From assembly GCA_024699855.1 (NCBI GenBank), contig JAMPIQ010000001.1, forward strand, positions 8,990,001 to 9,054,000: a stretch of 64,000 nt of DNA. Direction: 5' to 3'. Under the pieces are notes generated by a model, which saw nothing but the letters and a program-made list of their open reading frames with translations, had not been told where the DNA came from and searched no databases. Each line of letters opens with the position of its first letter. Position 1 is the first letter of the stretch. A program made the translations under genes and the position numbers. Source of the stretch: Aphelenchoides besseyi. Its lineage: Eukaryota; Nematoda; Chromadorea; Rhabditida; Aphelenchoididae. Shown here piece after piece: positions 52,065-64,000 of this stretch.

Positions 52065-54884
52065 CTATTCGTTTACGATCCAACAAGCAATACACGACGC
52101 TAAAAGCGCTGCCATCAAAACGAAGCAATTGAAAGCCCGGTTCCCTGCCGACATTGCAGCCGAAGAAGCACAATCTGAATAAAAAGCGGTTGGCAAAAGC
52201 ATAAAAATAAAAATGAGCTGAAATCTTTCAGGTGTGCAAAAATGGAAACGTTACGTACATTCATCAGTTACACAGGCAATCTGTTTTCCATCACTGCTTA
52301 ATCGATAGCCCATCACACAGCCGTGAAGTCGAGCTGAGGTTTTGTTTGGTCCGGGACGTGGACAGCAATGTGATCGTGGATTACAACCGTCTTCTGTCGT
52401 TTCGTCCGATTGCTCTTTATTTTTGACCAGCTCCGCACTTTCTTTCTTTGCTTCAACTGCTGCTTCACGTTTCGCTTCTTCGAGTGCTCTTCTGAGTAGT
52501 TCATCGTGATCGTCAACTTCTTCCGACTCTTCGATTTTGCTGTGCCTGTCCGTGGATTTGAATCGAAGTTCTCGTTGTTCCATGGAATTCAAATCGAACG
52601 GCAGATTCCCGGATTTTGGCGGACCAAAAGGCGGCGATTCTTCGACACTCGACTGCGTTGTTGGAATCACAGTAGTGGATTGCAACGAAATGAATTTACT
52701 CGGCTGTTGCGCCGGCGGTCCAATCGGTCGAATGTTCGATCGAAGTGCAAATTGATCATTAGGCAGAATGTGTTCTAGAATTAACTTTGTTTCTGTGCTT
52801 ATGACCAATGAGTACCCGTGTTGACATCAAACGGTACTTCCGCTTTGGTGTTCGGTGCTGCTTTTGCGACAATCGAATGTGGTGGGCCGAAGAAAGAAAC
52901 TTCGTTTTGATTCTCGTAATCCTGTTCGCCAAACAAACTCGCTTCCACAGACTCACGTTCCGGTTTTGTCGGATTTTTGTAGCGACGAGCAGTTTCGAAG
53001 TTCGGAGAAATATTTTTGGTTTCTGAAAACTCCTGGATTATCTGCGAAACCGGTAGCTTTCTACCGCTTTCCGTATCCAAAAGGGCGCCCGGAAACTCGT
53101 GCTGATAAGCGGAGTTGGAAATACAAGGAATGACTTCACGACGTGGTTTGCATTCCGAACAATTTCGATGGCGACTTCGAGTCAAGGTCTTCTCGTCGCA
53201 CTCACTCCATTGCGACCATTCGTTTCCGGGAGTTGCATCTCTTTGCCAAGCTAAAAGATACCTTCGAATCTCATAGGTGAATTGAAAGCTTACAGTTGTG
53301 CATACACTTGGCCATTTCAATGTAATCCACGAGTTCTTTCTTCTCCGAAACGTAGATGTCAGGTCGAGAGATGCGAGTGAAACGCGAAAGATAACAATTT
53401 TCTGAGGGCCAATCAAAGAAGTAGCTCGCAGAAGCGCATTCAAATCCGTGGGTTCGCTGAAAACAAAAAGACTTCAATTTCGAGAGAATATCGTACGGTT
53501 GCTGACAAGCACTTTCGAATGCACTCGATTTGTGTTGAAGCAGTCAAAATTGCACCAGTACCCGAAGCTCTTCGATCCAACGTATGTTGTGGCATTCGAT
53601 GGATTACGTCGTTACATCCGGGTGGAATTTCGTTCGCTGAAAGCAAGCATCTGACTTCGATTCAAAAATAAGCGAATACCGGGGATACAGAACTTTTCGA
53701 AGTAGATGCTGCTTTTCAATGGCGTGTAATTGAGAGGTCCATTGGGTGAAATAGCCGAGTCGTAGATCTTACAACGACCATTCGATCGATCGAAAGCACT
53801 GGCACGACAGGGACGAGAAAACGGCGTACCGTCCAAGTGAGCATTCAGTTGGCAGATATGCAAACAAGCACTGAAAATGTAATCAATGAATGGCTTGTGA
53901 AAACTCTAAGTACTCGGGAGAATCCAATTGAATTCCGAGAAGCGGTTTAGTTTCTTGATTAACTTCTATTCCGTCAATTAGTTGGACACGAGCGGGAGCA
54001 GCGTCAGGGCAAAAGATTGTCGGGTTAACCGGAGGTAACATTTGAATCGGACCGTTGTTGACGCTTGTCGATGTTTTTGTGATTGAAGGTAGACGATCAG
54101 GATTTGGCATCGGTTCAACAGCTCCAATGTACGTGTTTGCAGCGGTTGGATTCAAAGCGGAATTAGAAGAACGGCAATTCGGATCAACTTGAACGTACGT
54201 GGTTCCCAACGCCGACAACAACGACGGTTCGCAGTACATTCCCGGTAAATCGTTGTTTCTGAAGTTGTATGATTTGAGGGCCTGTAATTTTAACTTACGA
54301 AAACATTCGTAGTGGATCTCGTAGATAGTCGTCAAGTGAGTTTTTGGATGAATAGCGTCGATGTCTTTTTCTGTACGAATTGTCGAATTGAATATCTAAA
54401 TTTCATGCTCACTTTTGATGTACGTACAGTACAAACCTTGATCCAACATTTCGTCCGCAGCCAACTGTCCTCGTTGCCCGCTGTTTCTGTCCATGTCGAA
54501 GACTTCACACGAATTGGTCAGCATGTCAAATTGATAGCCTCGACATCGTGATTGAGATTGCTCGCACAGTTGTTGACAATCGTATTCGGAAGATGGAGAA
54601 CGACGATCGAACGGTTGAACACACGACAACTTTTGATTTTCGAAACGTTGAGCACACTCACTAATCTGTTGGAGTCTTCCGTCCATCGAATTCGCAACAA
54701 AAGTGTGAGATGGGGATGCCGCTCGAGTTCTACTGGCAGAATAAGGACCATAAGAACCAGTGAAAGCCGGACCGTAAACTCCCGGATTGTAACCGAAGGC
54801 TCCACCGCCTCCATAACATCCCTTGGCCAATTTATAGATCACAGCGAAGACAATCAGTCTGAACATTCTACAACTCGTAGACAT
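52065..54884 (-). CDS. Secreted PAN/apple-domain protein with a thrombospondin type 1 repeat
   Basis: Signal peptide 'MFRLIVFAVIYKLAKG' followed by a Gly/Tyr-rich stretch. At least three PAN-like Cys modules: 'CQQLCEQSQSRCRGYQFDM' with 'CEVFDMDRN'; 'CLHICQLNAHLDGTPFSRPC' with 'GRCKIYDSAI'; and 'ECIRKCLSA' with 'FECASASYFFDWPSENCYLS'. A thrombospondin type 1 repeat starts 'EWSQWSECDEKTLTRSRHRN'. The rest is Pro/Ser-rich with an Ala/Glu/Lys helix and Cys-rich end. A last exon may end in a hydrophobic tail (about 52065-52160, 'NCFVLMAALLASCIACWIVN') like a GPI signal or membrane anchor, but its junction is uncertain. Likely an extracellular matrix or cuticle-associated protein. Confidence 0.75.
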
Positions 54885-55840
54885 TTCCCTTTGCTTCAAT
54901 CTAAAGGTCAGGGAGTTCAGAGTAAAGCTGAGAAAGAACTTACGATTTGAAAACCTGCCAACCGATCAAATCGACAGCACGCAAATCGACTGATCGTGCC
55001 GAAAAGTCGATGAGAGAAACTGAATAACAAGACGTGCGGATTTTCTAATGCGCTGATGACTCAAAATCATGTACGTGAATCGAAAGTTAAAGTTGGGAAA
55101 AGCGGTCGTTCACTGTCAATTTTCATCTGCACGATGAATACAACGAGGCGGATGATCGGTCTCGGTCCACAGACGACCAAAAGAGCTGAACGTCGTAATC
55201 CACGGGATTTGGTGTTGTGGACGAAAAGAGAAATCCGAAGCTTTTAATCGCCAGCAAAACCGGCGATCTCCAACTTGAAATCAAACTGAAAGCTCCGACT
55301 ACTTTCCATTTGAATCGATTTGTTTGTTCCGATACGTGAAGAGTTCTCGAGTGGTTCAATTCGATTAGTCGGCCTCGTTTTCACTTTGTTGAAGGACAAC
55401 AAAAGACTTAAATTTATTCGGTTAAAAGTAATAATAAAGCTTGGCAAAAGGATTGTAAAGGACATTTATCACAGGAAAAAAACTGTGTATTTAAAATATT
55501 TACACTTCGAAACGCAATGACCATGGAACCTGGAGAACTAAAGCCGAGAGGAAGAAGAAGGCGATCAACTGAAAGGCACATTGGGAAAAACATTCAAACT
55601 GTCAACTTGTGGCACGTTACTGAACGGCCATTTTGCAGTTGAGATCTTAGATCACGAAATAAGACGGTGATTATTGGAGGACTAGTCGGACGGATAGAAA
55701 AAGTTTTGGGGGATACCCGTGCGCTGAAATTCGGACGAACAAATGGGTTTTTTGTGTGTAGCACCAAAAACGAAAGACTGAAAGAAAATGCACGAGAATC
55801 AGAGAAGTCAGTCGAGGCAATTAAGGAAACATTGAACGGT
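54885..55840. other. Intergenic region, about 950 bp
   Basis: Between the PAN-protein promoter and the 3' end of the SAND-domain gene. Both strands have short Arg/Lys-rich frames, none with domain pattern. No RNA gene seen. Confidence 0.35.
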
Positions 55841-57620
55841 TCACATCAAACGCATTTTCTTGATCTCCGGTTCGGTTTTCAACATCGGCGATTCGAAGAC
55901 CTGCGAACGGCGTTTTGCAGTTTCGATTTTGAGTTTTTGTTCGGCTTCTTTGCGTTGAAGTGCCAAAGCGACTGAAAGAGAAGAGTTAGTTAAGGGATTA
56001 TGGCCTTGTGATCTTACGTTGCAATTCTTTCGAAATCATCGACGATTCCAAAGCGGATTGAACGAAACGAGTGCGAATTTTCTCGCCAAAAACGGCGCCC
56101 AAATCCAATAGATTTGCCATTCCGGACAAACGACGAGCAGCTGAAAAGTCTGATCGTAAACTGCGGGTTCTTTCAGTTAAAACCAACCCAAATCCTCTTC
56201 CTCGCTGGTGCTCTCGCGTTTCGAAAACATTCCACGAATACGGTCAACAGAAACGGTGATCGCGTCGAGAAGTTCGTCTAAGATTCCGACTTCTCGCATT
56301 CGACTCCAAAACAGAGTTGGTTCTGAAAGTTCGTTTAACTTCGTGAACAACTTCCAATTCTTACCGTCTTCCATGACACGTCGAAGCGAGCCAACACTAA
56401 ACATGTCGTTGTTTAGATACGGAAGTTGCGCAGTCGGTTGGGTCATAGGCGGAGCGGCAAATCCGTTTTGTTGGACACTTTGCGCCATAAGCAATTGCTG
56501 AACAATGTTTCCCAATGGTCCAGGAGCTTGCGGTTGTTGTTGATTTGCATTCATTTGCATTGCCACCATAGCCATCTGAAGAAACGCACTTGTTTCAGCC
56601 GGTGTTTGCGCTTTGTTGACTGCTTGCATCAGATTGTTTACAAGTTGTTGTGGTGGTTGAGGTTGTTGTTGAATGAGCATTTGTTGCTCAAGAAAGTGGT
56701 TGAGAATCTGCGAAGTGTTCGCATCGGACGGCGGCAAACCGTTTGCATTCGAAGTGGCGGGATGTGCGGGAAGTTGGGCTTCGAACGTGTGTTGATTGAC
56801 GTTAACGTGCAAATTGGACGGTGGACTGCTGACCGATGGTGTTGCACTGTTGCCGCCACTGGTGGTTGTGTAGGAAAGCTGATCGTCCGATTTGACGTGA
56901 TGATCATCTGATTTGGCCAAACGCGTAAGTGGATTGTTGTTCAACGAGTGAATAGTTTGAGAGACATACTCATCCAAAGCAGACGAACGTTTTCGGTTCA
57001 AATACTCACGAAATCTGGAATGCCAATTAGAACTTAAAATTGATGGTGTCCACTAACCCGTTCTCGTCGTTGAGATCGGTTCCGTTGTTGTCGGATATTG
57101 AGTCGAGAATGTTGAACGACTCTATGGCTTCACTCTTGCGATTCTTAATGTAGTTCCGACTTTGGCATTTGAGACTGCAGTTCGTGTCATGACGATAGAA
57201 ATCAAGAGCCTTTGTTTCCATCATCGTACTGAAAAGCGATGCGATTAGAAATCAGCGGAAACAAACAAACCGCAGATTGTAACGACCGAATCGAATGCTT
57301 CCTTTCCAATCTTTCTGTTTGTCCTTTTCGGCCTGAATTGTAAATTGTCGCGGAGTGATCATCTTGTTATCCACTTCAATGCAACGACGATGAATTCCCG
57401 GACACGTGAAACGTTGCATATGCAATTTAGCGGTAAGCAAACCACAACGAACTTCGTGAATTGGCGCATCTTCGGGAGTCTCGGTCGGAACTTCAGCTGA
57501 GTCTTCGATTTGGCCTACAATTCCGTTCTTCATAACGTTCGGAGTGCCAGGAGGCGTCGATGCCGACGAATGAGCATCGGAGTGCAATTCCGCTGCGGTC
57601 ACTTCTTCGTTTACGAGCAT
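55841..57620 (-). CDS. SAND-domain transcription factor, GMEB-like
   Basis: The SAND domain begins 'EVRCGLLTAKLHMQRFTCPG', continues 'CIEVDNKMITPRQFTIQAEK' and the DNA-contacting KDWK core 'QKDWKGSIRFGRYNLR', then after an intron 'LDFYRHDTNCSLKCQSRNYI', the zinc-binding Cys/His end typical of glucocorticoid-modulatory-element-binding proteins. The middle is Gln/Asn-rich ('MLIQQQPQPPQQLVNNLMQA'), an activation-type region. The C-terminal part 'AARRLSGMANLLDLGAVFGE' and a short coiled coil 'LALQRKEAEQKLKIETAKRR' end at 55841. Start is the Met of MLVNEEVTAAEL just after a TTTTTCAG acceptor (cis or leader). Confidence 0.88.
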
Positions 57621-60600
57621 CTCGGGTAGTCGACGCGGAGCAATGCTCTGAAAAAGATCACGTAATAAACGGATTTCGAGACGACCGTACGATCGCGTAC
57701 CGACGCGAAGTTGATAAGCAAAAAAGAGAGAAGAACACCGCACGTTTAAAACGCAAGAGAAAAAAGCGCCAAAAGTTGATTGGAAACCGCGTGAAATGTT
57801 CAAGCCTACGATTTTTGTAAACGAAACTCTGCACGCAAACGAAACGGCTTTTTGCCCCTCCGTTCAAAGGTCCATTTTTGCGCAATCGACGTCGAAATAA
57901 ATTTTACTCATGCGTCTCGTACAAAGGCGGCGAGAAGAACGCGAACGAGAAAAACGTTTGGATCGTGGGTCAAATTCGAAAAAATGACCAGCGCAAGGCG
58001 GGCGGCGTCTGGTAACGTGCAAACAACACACGCAATAAGATTTCACTTTTTTGCGGCGTGAGTTTGCGTTTTACCCCGCGAGCACATTTTGGGGTCACGA
58101 CTTTTCCACGGTGCTCTACACCACTCGTACAAAGTCGGGTATCAGCGCGTTGAAGCGAGTGACCTGAAAATGTGTGGGCAGAACTGGAACGTGTACTGTA
58201 AAACAATCAGCAAAAAAGGAGTAGAGCCGCGAGATTGCGTGACGTGATCGTTAATGAGGTCAACCGCATCTTCTTTGTGTATCACGTAAAGAGCGGAACG
58301 CGATTGAGGAAGTGACGGACGCAAAAGCATCGAATTGAACACGCGCATTAGGTCAAAAGAACGTTAAATCTCGTGAACTGTGACGATTGTTGAGCTCACA
58401 AGTTCTAATTGTCATTGCTAGCTGATCATAAGATTCCAACGTCTATTTCAACGATGATCCTCAACATCGAGTCGTTGAACGAACAAGACGTTAAGTGAAA
58501 TTTTAGAATCGAAAAGCGAACATTGAGAACGTTAAGACACCTAAACGCGCTGCAGATCCCCCAGAAAATGAGCTGCAGGTGCCCGGAATTTGAATGAGCG
58601 GCTAAAACGAATGACGCAAATTATGCCATTCAGTTTCCCAAAGCGCGCGGCGTCACTTTTTTTGCGCAACAAAAGGCGTTTGGGATCGGCACGTATAACT
58701 CGCACCGCATAGGAAACGTGGAGATCTCGAAGAAAACCGCAAAGACTGCACCAGACGTTCAACTTTTTTACAACGTCCGCGTTGGTGTTGTCGGAGCGGC
58801 TGTTCGAACGTGAAGCAGCTGTTTGCGCGTTCAACTTCCAAAGACGCAAACTCGTCGCAGCGAAATAATTTGCGTCTTTTGGCATTTTTGGATCGACACG
58901 AACGCTGAGATTTTGGCGCGATTCCCTTGGACGCGCCTCTGATCAGTCAAAAGAAGCCTTTTGCTGGCGTTATGGCGCGTGAAATTGCCAAGACACGTCC
59001 GGAAAATCCGTTCGCGAAGACGGGACGCGCAGTGGAGTGCCGGACGCATGCAAACTTGATTGCATCTGCCGCGAATTGCGTGTTTTGGGACGTGGACCAT
59101 CTGCCTTTCTTCTTAAGTGCCAACTGGTCAGCGTTCGCGCGAGCTGGAGGCCGGGCAGATGGACGAAAATGCAAATCGACTTCGTAAATCAACGGATTCC
59201 ACGCGTTCGAAGGCCACAACATTGCATAAGAGTCGAAGACGATCGCAAACTCGACTGACCGTTTGCAGCGTGAGGTCCAAATCGGCGGTTATTTCGAGCG
59301 AAAGAAAAAACAATACGAACGCAAGAGGAAACCGAAACTCCGCCCTCTTCTTGCCCAGCACGAAAGGCCGCAAAGTGGTGACCCCCCGTTCTTCCTCGCT
59401 GCCTCGAGCGTTTGGAATGAGCAGTCCACTTTTTACGCCCGTCGAGAAGTTTTTGACCGCCGAGAATCTCCGCGCAAAAATCGACGACCACGACGCACGA
59501 GCCAAACACAAACAAAACGAAGTGTTAAATTTTTGATGCAAAAATTGGAACTTCGAGTTCGGATGCGCAAACACGTCACGACATCAAAAACGAGTGTTTT
59601 ACGGTAGCGAATGAATACGCTTCCCGACGACTTTTGCGGTCCTGTTGGCGCCGGCCAAGAGACCACGAGGTCGAGCAGTCGAACTGATCGCTTATTGCGG
59701 TGAATTGCGTACTAACGATACGTTTTGTAACGTCACTTCGAACTTCAGTTTTTATCATGCGCACGATTGAAATCTTTTTTCGACTGATCGACGCAAGTGA
59801 CCGTTGGAATCTTCGCAAACAGTCTAATCTTCGGTCCACTTTTATTTTTAGCGCACGCTCTGCGCAAACATCGTTTTTTGTCGTTGGAGTGAAAGTTCGT
59901 GAGTCCACTCGACGAGGACAAAAGAAAAAGTTGAAGGAATCACGATCTTCTCAAAAATAGAAAATTTTGAGGACGCGCAATCGCCTCGTCATCACGAGTT
60001 TGCAAATTGGTTTTCCCGCCTATTGATCTTTTTTGGTCACGCCAAAAGAGAGAATTCGAATTTGTGTTCGCGCCTTATGGTCGCAAAAATCACGTCAAAA
60101 ACCGACGAGTTGACAGATGGGCCGACAAAGAAGACGTTCGTTTCGAACGGCTTCCTTTTCTGAAGGACGTCAAAAAAATAAACATCTTCGAGGTCTCAAC
60201 GTGCTGATCGCCCGATCCATCTGCTGACCTCTCGCCGCAGGTGACGAATCACGTAAAATCTCAAAAGACGGCGCGAATCCCACGACGGCACGTTAATTGC
60301 TTTTCACACAAAGGAAATCCGCGAGATCTCATCCGGCGGGTCAAAAAACGACGTTGCGCAACGTCCGTTGAATTTGAATTTAGAGCACCAAAATCGATAA
60401 GATGTCGCGAGCAACAACGTTCAAACACCTCCACTTCTACGGTAGTAGTCGTCCTTGAGGAAAAGTGAATTAAAGGGATCGGCAAAGACGTGTGCCGTCC
60501 ATTCCAAGCAATTGGCTGATACCTGCGCGGATCGGCAATTTGATGCGCTTCAGCGACCAGGACCGAAAAAATGCCGTTGGCGCGCAAACTCGTCGGCGCC

Positions 60601-63600
60601 GTTGAGTTTGTTAGAGCGAACGTTGAGTGATCGTTCGCTTGAAAAAAGTGGTCGTCGAAAACATCTGCAAAATTGTCGCCTTTGTTGCTGAATGTCCCTA
60701 CGTCTGAGTCAATCGTTGGGTTTCGAAATGCGTAGGGTGAAAAATGGAATCTCCGATTTCACGCGCCGAGTTTTTTCTGGAGCACGGAGATCGTTACAAA
60801 TCGCTTTGTCGTCTGACCTCACCGCGGGGACTCTCGTGAATGCAGGTCACTAGATGAGCGACGTCGAAATTGGGAGCACGTTAAAGAACGCCGTTTCTCT
60901 GGAAGATGACACGAATTCCCGCATTGTTCTTCGAAAACGGGGGCACGCGGATTCGTTGATGAACCGAAGAAAATGAGTCGCAACAATCTTTTTTGCAGCC
61001 GCCAAATCATTTGGACGCCTCGCGCCAAATTTGAAATTTCAGACGACGCAGAACGTGCGTAAAAACGCGAAAATCGACTGCGAAGAAAAAAGCCGTGGAA
61101 AAGTTGGTTCAAATTTTCGAACGACGCCAAGGACGTTTGGCCGCGCACTGGACGATCGACGTCGATAAGATTCGAGGGGAAAACGAGAGGAACTCCGACA
61201 CGTTAACCGTAATGTTTTTTGGTGTTGACGGATGAGTTTGACGGCTCTGCACGCGAATCCAATTGCACGAGTTGAGGACGTCGCTCTACGGTAAAAAACA
61301 CAAATGGCATTGAGCGTACGCAAAAAACTCGAGGCAAAAACAAACGACTGACATTGAGAATCGAAGCAAAAACAACGCGAAGACCGCAGGCCTACGGTAA
61401 TTTCGCATCGACTGATTAAAACCGCGATTAGCAGCGACAAAAAGCCGTAAATTACGCAATGAACCTGAATTCTCATTTCCGCATAAATCCGATTTCCGAC
61501 GTCAATTTGCCCACAGACCGAAAGTATACTTCGGAACTACAAACGCGAAATGACCGTTGGACTGACCCCAACTAGTCGATCGCTTTTGTCGGCCATTCAA
61601 ATGATATGATGCAACATGGCCAATGAGAAATCGAAACTACGTTCGAAGTCATCGAACGGGGCTTAGCGGCGTTATGTGGGCGGACATTACCGTAAGTGAT
61701 TTCGGAAATCCTTTCGCCTCCGTTCAACCAACGTGATCCCAGCGGTCAGCGGCAAAATCAGCGAAAAAACGGCCAATTTGCCAACTCGACCGTCTGTGTC
61801 CAAATGCGAACGCTGTCGGAGGATGTGCGGAGGTCAGTGGGAAGTGGACGGGAAGAGCAGCGGACTGGTCGTCCCAGATGCCGAAAACTCATAACTCGTA
61901 ATCGTAAAGCAGAAGACACACGCAAAACTACGGTACAAAAATGACAACACTTCCAACAACTCCCACTGCTGATCTTGGTGCTATTTTCGCAACAAAGCCG
62001 ATTTGATGGCCGAATTGGCGAGGCGAATTTAATCAACAAAAAGACTCGAAGCCCAAGTTAAGCTGATGGCCATGACGTGACTGTTTACGCCGATACCGTA
62101 TGGCGAAAAGGACTTTGCGGTTACGATCGAGAGAACCGGAACGCTCAGGTGTTAATGAGATGCGCACTTCAAAAGCCCGACAACGTGCAAACAAGTCCGA
62201 CGGCCTTGAGGGGCGTACGACGATTCTTTTGACCGCACCGCGCGTATTTGGGGCCATGAATTAGCGGAAATTCGAGGAACGTGGTGACCAACCTTTTAAA
62301 TTGCGTTTAAGCTTCCAACCGCAAATCCGAAAGACGCCGCGCGTCTTCTGTCCGGAGTTTTGATTCGCCGCAATCGAGCCGCCTGTCGCTTTTTTGCTGC
62401 AAATTGAGTTTGCCGATCACACGAGAAGAAATTGAATTTGAACAAAGAAAAACGGTGAGCTCTCTGGCCGCTAACTACGTGGACCCGAAAAGGCGGACAA
62501 TTGGAGGGCAAGAAAACTGCGTTTTCGCTGCGCGACTTCCGCCCTCCGGAACTCATAAACGAGCGTTGTTAGCCGTTGGGGTCCAAAACAAAACTCTTCG
62601 GCCATCTGCTGCCTCGGCAGATCCACACGCGAAGTTCCGAAGTGTTCGAGTTTGCGGCCGCGAAAGGCGTCTCGCAACCAATCCAACTGCTCAGGCCGCA
62701 AGACAACAAAATTAACGTCTTCGCGTCATCCAAAAACAAATCCTGAGGTTTGAACCTGAAAAAGTTACCAGAATCCTCAGAAAATTTGTCAAAGTTGCGT
62801 TTTAATCGCTGGAGCCCAGAAATGTCCTTTAAGTGCATTAACTGCAAATCCCTCAGCTGTCGATCGGCTTATTGTTCGGAAGGAACGTGTGAAAATGAAA
62901 TCATTGAGGACAATTAAAATTAGTTGAATTCGACCACCTGACCGCCAATTCGATCGCATCATTTTGTTTCTCGGATTTCGTACAGTTCGCTTCAACGCTC
63001 CTCGAAACGTGATTACAGACCGCTTGTAACAACTTTACGATTGGGAATTCGAAGCAGAACACGCTGTTTGTCATTTTGCAGTTAAAATCATTTTCTCGGG
63101 CCTATTTTTATGCCAATCGACCACTCGAGTACGAAAAATCCCCTGGAGATTAAAAAGTGACCGCAAACGACCGTTGGCTATCCCTCCAAAAAACGAGTAA
63201 CAGCCGGGAACACGCTCGAGACAGCTGCCAGCGGTCAGTTTGCTTTTGAGTTCCGTACGACGTGGCACGAGTTGTTCCACAGGAAGAAACGTGAAATGTG
63301 CCGTTCACTTGCCGGAAATTACGCCTTTAAAGTTTGGACGGGTTTGCATTGGGAATCGTAAAGTTTGTTTTTTGAGTGACCGATGAATCAAGGATCAAAT
63401 CGTAGTACGAAGAAAGAGATTACTCTTTAGTTTGAGCGCACGTGTCAGTTTTTGTTCGGCCAACTGTCGTTCAGCCGAAAGAACGTGGCCAACGGTCAGC
63501 AGCCATCAAGTTCGTGCCACGCTCTCGGCGGGCTTTTTGTGCCAAAGCGGAACGTGAACGGAAAGTCGAAGTTTGTGCCAGTTGTTCGTCACACGAGTGG

Positions 63601-64000
63601 TCACTCGGACGGGGGTCGAGCCGAGTGATACGACGGGCGGCCATGTCGAAATCTTCGCTGGGAACGTTGAAATTACGAATCCACAACAACTGCCAGGAAA
63701 CGGCGTCCACGAAATTTGAGGGCAATTCTCCAACAACAAAGATTGATTGTCGTAAACGCAAAGAAAATGTCTAAAAGGAAACAATCTATTTCACGTGCCA
63801 TCTACTCGAAAGTCATGAGCAATATATTCGAATGTCGGTGTACACAAATGACTAGACGGTTGATGTCAAGGTCGCAGCAACCGATGTATTGTTGGTGAAC
63901 TTGGAGTTGTATTAAATGATTAATTTATGAGCGTTGTGAGTTGACATACAAGATACCAATGAATATTTTCGATTGATTTCTGAACAACAAAAGTCACATC
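57621..64000. other. 6.4-kb region with no supported gene, CpG-rich texture
   Basis: Overlapping open frames occur on both strands but they are Arg-rich, mutually antisense and lack ATG-plus-splice structure, domain motifs or poly(A) signals: the pattern expected from CpG-rich, stop-poor DNA. Words such as TTTGCGC, GGCGCG and TACGGTA recur. It is by far the longest gene-free stretch here. It may be a large upstream regulatory region of the SAND-domain gene or of a gene to the right, a non-coding RNA locus or repeat-derived DNA. I recognised no tRNA, rRNA, snRNA or transposon end. Confidence 0.5.

Noticed and set aside
52506..53133. Plus-strand ORFs opposite the PAN/thrombospondin-repeat gene
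   Set aside because: Shadows of the minus-strand coding frame, which shows the Cys modules and the WSQWSEC motif.
58541..58885. Arg-rich minus-strand ORF in the right-end region
   Set aside because: Similar frames exist on both strands all through this CpG-rich DNA; no motif, intron or poly(A) signal supports it.
62404..62715. Plus-strand ORF of about 100 codons
   Set aside because: Antisense frames over the same bases are equally open and composition is Arg/Ala-rich as expected from random CpG-rich sequence.

Overview
The window is nuclear DNA of a small-genome nematode. Two tandem secreted transthyretin-like genes, two kinases of the tau-tubulin-kinase type common in worms, a 7TM serpentine-type receptor and BAF, together with dense genes on both strands and introns of about 30-50 nt ending in TTTCAG, all point that way. 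I cannot name the species. Nearly all genes are spliced, so each call rests on exons joined by hand at GT...AG (rarely GC...AG) boundaries.

Layout. 1-14.5 kb: a ZNF800-like zinc-finger gene running off the left edge (-), nucleoside diphosphate kinase (-) with a small secreted ORF upstream, Elongator subunit ELP4 (+), mitochondrial GTPase MTG1 (+), mitochondrial processing peptidase alpha (-) with a whole pseudokinase gene (+) nested in its last intron, a coiled-coil gene (+), a membrane-protein gene (+) and processing peptidase beta (-). 14.7-17.5 kb: first copy of a 2.86-kb duplicated block holding an ILVBL-type 2-hydroxyacyl-CoA lyase. 17.9-31 kb: BAF, a membrane protein whose coding region holds a 739-bp foldback transposon, a second kinase, an unrecognised gene, two transthyretin-like genes, a fatty-acid-amide-hydrolase-like amidase and a dead Tc1/mariner-type element. 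32-36 kb: kinetochore scaffold KNL1 and a mucin-like membrane protein related to the transposon-bearing gene. 36.7-39.6 kb: second ILVBL copy, frameshifted. 39.5-57.6 kb: two small membrane or hydrophobic proteins, a cysteine-peptidase-like gene, a convergent pair of MFSD8-like transporters, a 7TM receptor, ALKBH1, a PAN/thrombospondin-repeat secreted protein and a SAND-domain GMEB-like factor. 57.6-64 kb: no gene I can support.

Functional threads. Mitochondrial functions cluster on the left: both subunits of the heterodimeric matrix processing peptidase and the mitoribosome GTPase MTG1. KNL1 and BAF are chromosome and nuclear-envelope factors; GMEB and ZNF800 are likely nuclear regulators; ELP4 and ALKBH1 act on tRNA or other nucleic acids.

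The most unusual observation is the foldback element at 20461-21199. It has a 9-bp target duplication, and its terminal repeats carry a 5' splice site at one end and a matching 3' splice site at the other. Splicing there would keep the host reading frame, so the element would act as a newly made intron. Next in interest are the near-identical ILVBL duplication, whose breakpoints show which locus is older, and the gene nested in the processing-peptidase intron.
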